Positions 58,452-64,000 of a DNA stretch of 64,000 nucleotides are shown here, one piece after another. This stretch comes from Histoplasma ohiense (Eukaryota > Ascomycota > Eurotiomycetes > Onygenales > Ajellomycetaceae). Each line of letters starts with the position of its first letter. The stretch's first letter is position 1. The notes beneath the pieces were generated by a model. It did not search any database and was not told the origin of the DNA. It was given only the letters and a program-made list of their open reading frames with translations. The stretch is from assembly GCA_017607445.1 (NCBI GenBank), contig JAEVHH010000002.1:3339501-3403500 (forward strand), read 5' to 3'. The translations under genes were made by a program, and so were the position numbers.

Positions 58452-58657
58452 ACAGAAAAAAAAGGAAAAAACAAGAAAAAAAAAGGAGTTAAATATTACC
58501 ATAAAAAATAGCTGCGAGTTACCAGAGTGAGAAAAAAAAGGAGGGGGAATGTGGTAAAAGAGAAACACAAACTTGAAATCTCTTGAGGAATGCACACGAG
58601 CAATCTGCACAAATAGAGGGAGGAGAAAAACGCCATCCGTGTCACGCAAGCATCTTT
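57421..58657. other. intergenic region with an unexplained open frame
   Basis: Between the AT-rich relic and the Ecm33 gene. A plus-strand frame from about 57748 to the stop at 57955-57957 reads as protein-like text; see findings. A (CA)n tract lies at about 58413-58451 and an A-rich run follows it. Confidence 0.4.
58413..58451. repeat. (CA)n microsatellite
   Basis: About 19 tandem CA dinucleotides, some 200 bp beyond the Ecm33 stop codon and followed by A-rich sequence. Confidence 0.95.
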
Positions 58658-60023
58658 TTACAGAGCGAAGGTAAGGAGACCACCAATAAGAACCAGCATG
58701 GCGATGCCAGAGGGTGGTGAGAGAGCACCAGCGTTGGATGGCTTGGGTTTTTGTCCAGAGGTGGTGGTGGTTCCAGTTTGAGGGTTCTCTTCTTGTTCTT
58801 TGCAGACAAAGTCTCCGACAGAGCCAACTTGCGCCTTGAGAGCATCGCAATCAAACTTCTGGGTGGTTTGCAAGTTCAATTCGCCGCTGACTTCCTTAAG
58901 GCTTGGGAGGTCGACCCTGAAGAGAAAAAGGGAAGAAGTAAATTAGCTACACTTCCGCACAAAAACCTCGTAGACAATAAAGAAGGTGATGCTTGCTCGT
59001 GTACATACTTGGAAATGTTGCCAGTGAAATCAAGAGCACCGAAGACAGTCGTTAGCTTGGGAACACCATCGATGCGCTGGAGCTCAGTATTGTTTGCGAT
59101 AATGAAAGCACCATTGACGGTCTTGAGGCTTGGAAGGGAGATGTTCTTCAGGTCTGAATTGCTAGCAAACACAAGATCTCCGGTAGATGTGAGGTTGGGA
59201 GCAGCGATCTTTTCAAAATAATTGGAGTAGAATCCAAGGAGACCCTCAGTTGTCTTAAGGGATGGTATCTCGACTGCGCTTACATTGCGGAAGGTCATGT
59301 TCAAGGCACTCTCGAGTTTGGGGAAGGAGATCTTGAGATCTGGGTGATTAGCTGAAAAGCCAACAAAGCCAGTGATGTTAGTGATCTGGTCGACGTTGGC
59401 TTCCATCAGTTGAGGGTTGTTGGAGACATCTAGGTTGCCAACGGTTTTCAAGCTAATGCCCTTCAAACTCGTCAGGGCAGTGTTGGTGATCAAAATGCTC
59501 TTAGCATTGGAAACACCCTTGGTGAAGGCTAGCTGTTGGCAATTGGGAAGCGCCTCCAAGTTGAGAGAGCCGACTGATGTGAGAGCATCGCATTGAAGGG
59601 TCCTCATCTCAATGGCACCGCTGAGGAAAAAAGTGTCGCCAACAGATCGAAGCTCAGGGCAATACAACGCAGTCAAGTTCTGAGTGCCTTTGGCCATCAG
59701 GCTGCCGGAGATTTCCTGTATGCCATTGAGCGTCAGCCCTCCCTTGGGAATATCCGCAGCAACTATGAGGTCGCCCTCGAATTTCTTGCAGGAGCTGAGG
59801 GCATTGGCATCGCCTTGGCTTTTAATAGTCTTGGGACCCTTGCAAGCTAGTCAGGGCGCATGTTAGTATGAGTACAAATACATATTTCCCCGTTCAATTG
59901 AAATAGAATTGTTGGATCTGAGGGGAGTAAGGATAGATAGACAAACGGGAGAAACTCACAGTTCTGGCCAGCTGCCAGACCAGCGATGGCCAAAGCAGGA
60001 AGAAGGTACTTCAAGATAGCCAT
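58658..60023 (-). CDS. ecm33: GPI-anchored cell-wall protein Ecm33
   Basis: Ecm33-family proteins are GPI-anchored at the plasma membrane or wall and support wall integrity. The start MAILKYLLPALAIAGLAAGQ is a clear signal peptide. The mature part carries leucine-rich-repeat-like receptor-L units (GGLTLNGIQEISGSLMAKG, SVGSLNLEALPNCQQLAF, LKTVGNLDVSNNPQL) and many N-x-S/T sites (e.g. NLT, NMT, NVS, NIS). Exon 1 ends at AAC T|GTGAGT near 59961, and an intron near 58920-59010 separates DFTGNISK from VDLPSLKEVSG. The C-terminal end has Cys (FDCDALKAQVGSVGDFVCK), then a Ser/Thr-rich stretch, and ends with the hydrophobic GPI tail GIAMLVLIGGLLTFAL; a likely omega site lies in KPSNAGALS. Confidence 0.95.
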
Positions 60024-63000
60024 TTGTTACCCCTTAATAGCAGAAGATGTGATGGCAGCAGTGAGAATGAGTGAATGATCGAAATAAGTGTTTTGGCAGC
60101 TGTAGAAAGGAAAGGAGAACAGTCAGCCAGACAGCCAGATAGCCAGGACGGAAAGAGGAGATGGGGGTAGAGAGAAGAAACGGCGGGATCGAAATTAAGA
60201 ATCGGGGAGATGTTTGGAGGGAATTGTTATCGAGACTGGCAGGTAGTTTATTTTAAGGAGTCGCTTGTGTTCCGGTTTCAGGAGGATCTGGGACACAACT
60301 GAACAACGAACAACGAATAACGAACAACGAACAACCACTGGGCAGATTCTGATAGCCGGGGTTGGGTGGCTCTCTCTCTCTCTCTTTTTTTTTGGTGTTG
60401 GTTGGCATGCAGGTGGAGACACGACAACAGGGCAACGGGTGACACGAATGGTTGACCGGGACTGGCACAGGAACAAGGCACAAGCACGAGGAACTCACAA
60501 TTATTAAATAAACTATTTGCCAATTGAGGGGGAAGGCAAGGATTCGAAATATCAGATGCAGAAAATAAGGAACAATGGGGTATACAGCGTTTAGCTGACG
60601 ACAGGAATTGACGAATTGTAGGGACGTTGACGGTGAGAAGTCTGAAGGCGGTTGTGTTTTAGTGGGAAATAAAGGAGGATCAACGAACGACGAGAATGTT
60701 TGTCACGGAGTAAGGAAGGAGCAGCGCAACGCAGCTGGCGGGAAAGAACAGGGCTTCCCGAGAACGAGCGGAGGGAAAACAGAGAGCGAGAGAAGAGAGG
60801 AAGAGCGACGACGGCGACGACAGCAACGACAGCAAGGACGGTGAGGATGACGACGGATGGAGCAGAAAAAGCGACGCGGATGGATCGCTGGCGGCCCTGG
60901 AAACCGGCGCCAAGCCTGCCCGGTTCCATCTCGCCCAAGATTACCAACACGCCCAGTCCCTGGTATTGACGACGTACTGGAAATGTTCTATGCTGTGTAT
61001 TCTGTGCCTTGATACGGTTGCTGGGACAAGTCGCACCATCAGCATAGTACGGAGTTGGAGAGGAATTGTTCTCTTCAATATAGGGATGAGCAGTTCCCCA
61101 ACCAAAACCAACAACCCAGCCTGAAAGCACATGGTTTTTTTGCTTGCTTTCATCTTTCGTTTTTCTTTCAGTTCTCTTTTTCGGGGGTTTTTTTTTTTTT
61201 TTTTTTATACTTTTTTTTTATACTTTTTTTTTACGAAAACACTTTCGTTTTTTATACTAGTAACTCCTGCACCCAGGCTGTGGCGAATTCCTGTTTTTCG
61301 GTGCAAATCTGTAGGCTGATCGTTCAAACCAATGCTTCCGTTCCCACACCACTTTCAAGATTCTGAGACAAGAGACGGGGAACTGGAGATAATGGAGTCC
61401 TTCTTGGCTGCCGCTGCCCTGCGGCTGCAACGCCAGGCAAGCATCACCTTGTCACGCAATTTCTCAAAAAACAATCCTGGAAGACATCTGCAGGCCAGCC
61501 ATCATCAATTTACGCTGTAACAATGTGCCAGTGAGGCTGTCAAAATGTGAAGTATACTAGTCCTGCGCAACAGAAGCTTGTTTTTCTTTTCTTTTCCTTT
61601 GCTCTTACATAGTGCATTTGCTAACTAACTACAGGAGGCGTGTTAAAACTTCCAACTACCATGATGAGAAGGGGAAAAGAAAAAGAAAAAATTCTGTACA
61701 ACTGGCTGGACCCAATTTATGTCCTGATTAAATTTTCAGTGGCCAGTTGCAGAGCGGAGTGGGTTATTCGTCCAGTCATTGTGCTAAATAGAGATAATTA
61801 TCCACCCATTTTTGACCATTGTGTTTTGTGAAAAAATTTTTAAACTTTCCACGGAAGAGTCGCCCCCTTTTTTTTTTTGACTCCCGGAGACCTGAAAAAC
61901 GTCTGGAAAAAGATCCATGGATTTGCTGTGGAATCTTACGGATAAAATATCGCTTAGAACGCTCCGTCCTTTGCTTCTCATTGGTTCTTCCCATCCCTTG
62001 GAGGGAAAAGAAAAATAACACACATAAATAAACTATCCAATATTCTACCCATCTACGTGCCTATTAAGGTTATCGATTTGAATGCCAACTGATGTGTACG
62101 CTCTGTACAGGATCCAGCGCGCGTGTGTATACTTGCATCTTCTTATCAGATTGTTCCCCATCCAAGTTGCAACGTTAATACCAAACGTCAAAGATAGTAT
62201 CCAAATTGGTGAACCTGTATATCTTATGATGCTTGGGTAGATTCTTGAGAAGAAATGCTAACTACTAATATCCTGTCAAAGTCATCGATGGATATTATTA
62301 TTCTTCTTCCTCTTTCCTTTCCTGCTAATTAATTTGCCAGAGTTCCCAGCCCAGCCCCGGTTTATGGATATGCGCCTGAAGGTGAATTTCTGGGGGCAAC
62401 TTACTTATGCGAGCCCTTCTTCCCGCAGGCACCAGCAGAGCAATTGAGTATCCGATGATTGTGATGAATATATATTGGAGAGCTTGCTTCGTTTCTTAAC
62501 CGGTAATACATACTACTGCGTACCCTGTACCCTCCTGACCGCAGACTCTTTCCCGGCTGGAAGAAGAAAGAAAGAATATAAAAAGCTTGACGATGAGGCT
62601 TCCAGTATCTGTTAAAATGTAGGAAGTAATGAATGATTAAGATTGAAGTGGTTGGTGGTCGATTGAAAAGTTGAGTTAGACACTACATAGGTAGGCGTTT
62701 CCTGTGTATAGCTACAGTTAGACATCCACATTCGTGTCTACTAAGATGCGGGGCGGAGGATGAGAGAAGCCCCCGAAGCCATCCAACATTCAATTTATAG
62801 ATCAATAGTGAAAACCAGACGTAGAGCGCAGCCATGTGGAAATGCAATTCAGGAGAATCCATGGGCGTAACTTGTTGGGATGTATGGATGAATGGATGGG
62901 AATGGATAGCTGCTGCAGAGCGTAAGCGTTCATGCACTGACTGAAAATGATCTTCGCGAAGTTAAAACGACACATAATGTGAACACAAAAAACTGGTTGA

Positions 63001-63562
63001 GACTCCTGGCCATGTGTTTAGATATTCTCGGCTTCTGGCTTTGCTTCTGGCTTTAACTACTATAAGTACTATGTATGTTTATTTTATATTTAGTATTTAT
63101 ATACATATAACTATCAGCCCCGGATTGGCCAGGCCAAGAACTTTCCGAAGTTGCCATGTTAGCCGCGCGGATGGGGTTTGAATCAACCACCAACCAAAGG
63201 CCTTCTTCATTCCAAAACTAACCGCTAGCGAATTATCTGACATCAATGAGTCAGGGCAACGACCGTGGCCGATGGTAATTGGAAACAAAATCCAAGAGCG
63301 ATATCGTTGAGATGGTTTAAAGTAAGGATTGCCCATAACGAGGGAGAGCCCATCCTGTATTAATTTTTCTCCGTAGGTACCTCTAATCTTCCAACCAAAT
63401 ATCGAATCGATATACATATCAACTTATGCAGCTGGACCTGAACAAAACCATTTTTCCGCCGGAAAACGCCAATCATATATATGTGCTCATACATACATGA
63501 CCATATGTTTTGGCACCAAAACCGCACGGCAACTTTTGCTTTTCAAAAAGCTTCCCATTGCC
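60024..63562. other. long intergenic region, no gene seen
   Basis: About 3.5 kb. Left part is the Ecm33 5' flank, with a CT-rich (TC)n/T run at about 60370-60391. T homopolymers lie at about 61189-61231 and a T run near 61868-61878. Open frames on both strands are short and unconvincing, including a minus-strand frame at 63097-63417. Confidence 0.45.
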
Positions 63563-64000
63563 ATGGCGCCGAGACGCTCAGCTCGAGTAAGCGCAATAAC
63601 GCAGCAGGCTACGTTGGACCTCGATAGCATACAAGAACAACCATCAACAAGGGCAAAGAAGGTCCAGAAAGCTGGTGTTCTGGCGAAGAAACCCACAAAA
63701 GTAATCAAAAAACAAGCTGGCGGGAAGGGCTGGAAATCTGTATCAAAAGCTACCGCTGTGGCAGCTGTAGCAGCAACGGCAACAGTCAAGCCTCCATCAA
63801 CAGCAATTGCTAATCCCGCCTCCCAAACCCCCCGTATACCACCCCCATCAACCCCCAAACGGCCACGAACACGGCCACGAACACGGCCAAACCCCACATC
63901 CAGTCCAGCCCTCAATCGCCCCATCGACCCGCACCTCACTGCCGCAACACTCCTCACCCCACGCGGTAGCCACCTAACCGCCTACCCAGCGAACTCAGAA
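63563..64000 (+). CDS. 5' part of a basic fungal protein, cut by the window edge
   Basis: A plus-strand frame opens at ATG 63563 (MAPRRSARVSAITQQATLDL) and stays open to the end of the window, 146 codons. The first 65 residues are basic with KK pairs (STRAKKVQKAGVLAKKP, KVIKKQAGGKGWKSVS), then Ala/Thr/Val-rich, then Pro/Arg-rich repeats (KRPRTRPRTRPNPTSSP). The last visible part, DPHLTAATLLTPRGSHL, looks like a conserved segment. The opposite strand also has a long frame over the same interval; I favour the plus strand because of the clean start and basic composition typical of nuclear proteins. I do not recognise the family. Confidence 0.5.
   Translation, partial: MAPRRSARVSAITQQATLDLDSIQEQPSTRAKKVQKAGVLAKKPTKVIKKQAGGKGWKSVSKATAVAAVAATATVKPPSTAIANPASQTPRIPPPSTPKRPRTRPRTRPNPTSSPALNRPIDPHLTAATLLTPRGSHLTAYPANSE

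Noticed and set aside
63487..63957. 156-codon minus-strand frame at the right edge
   Set aside because: Antisense to the more plausible plus-strand gene starting at 63563; its Gly/Arg/Val repeats mirror the Pro/Arg/Ala repeats of that protein.
8..64000. CRISPR array, operon or biosynthetic gene cluster
   Set aside because: No spaced identical repeats, no co-directional overlapping genes, and no synthase, P450 or cluster regulator genes; the gene set is housekeeping.

Overview
The window is nuclear DNA of a filamentous ascomycete, most likely Onygenales and near the dimorphic Ajellomycetaceae group. That placement is inferred from protein style and from a decayed APH-kinase gene of a type I associate with this order; no species can be named from the sequence. 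Support for a fungal nuclear genome: many short introns (about 50-120 nt) with GTAAGT-like donors, monocistronic genes on both strands, an intron-containing tRNA, long A/T homopolymers and microsatellites, and AT-rich repeat relics. Coding starts and exon joins below were reconstructed by hand from splice signals and frame continuity.

Layout. 0.9-2.9 kb: vacuolar-type amino acid transporter (+). 4.4-7.7 kb: long low-complexity fungal protein (+). 8.8-11.1 kb: RAD52 (-), with two MluI-box motifs upstream. 13.4-14.6 kb: VAP/Scs2 tail-anchored MSP protein (-). 16.2-17.3 kb: UBA-zinc finger-UBX protein (+). 18.0-22.5 kb: three unrecognised fungal genes. 23.2-25.8 kb: divergent Hsp70-like ATPase (+). 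26.7-28.1 kb: sphingolipid delta-4 desaturase (-). 28.5-30.3 kb: methionine aminopeptidase 2 (-), divergent from a mitochondrial-type J-protein (30.8-31.8 kb, +). 32.1-34.0 kb: a graveyard of broken aminoglycoside-phosphotransferase-like sequence, with pieces in opposite orientations. 35.0-36.4 kb: VDAC porin (-). 37.3-39.8 kb: asparagine synthetase (-) with an upstream Gcn4/CPC1-type site. 40.8-41.6 kb: UBC9 (-). 42.3 kb: tRNA-Arg(UCU) (-). 42.8-43.8 kb: YCII-domain protein (+). 44.5-46.5 kb: Pcs60-type acyl/oxalyl-CoA synthetase (-), divergent from an SPF45/RBM17-type splicing factor (46.8-48.7 kb, +). 50.4-51.3 kb: atypical Rho-like GTPase (+). 53.3-54.9 kb: Anp1-family mannosyltransferase (-). 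55.9-57.4 kb: minisatellite plus AT-rich repeat relic. 58.7-60.0 kb: Ecm33 GPI cell-wall protein (-). 63.6 kb to the end: 5' part of a basic fungal protein (+).

This is mostly a housekeeping neighbourhood. There is no biosynthetic cluster, no CRISPR array and no intact transposon. Functions are scattered: DNA repair and SUMO conjugation (RAD52, UBC9), cell wall and membrane (Anp1, Ecm33, desaturase, Scs2), protein maturation (MetAP2, J-protein, Hsp70-like). The genes do not form one pathway. The most unusual material is the split, inverted APH relic, the Rho-like GTPase lacking the canonical DTAGQ motif, coding microexons of 8 to 24 nt, and the paired regulatory motifs upstream of RAD52 and asparagine synthetase.
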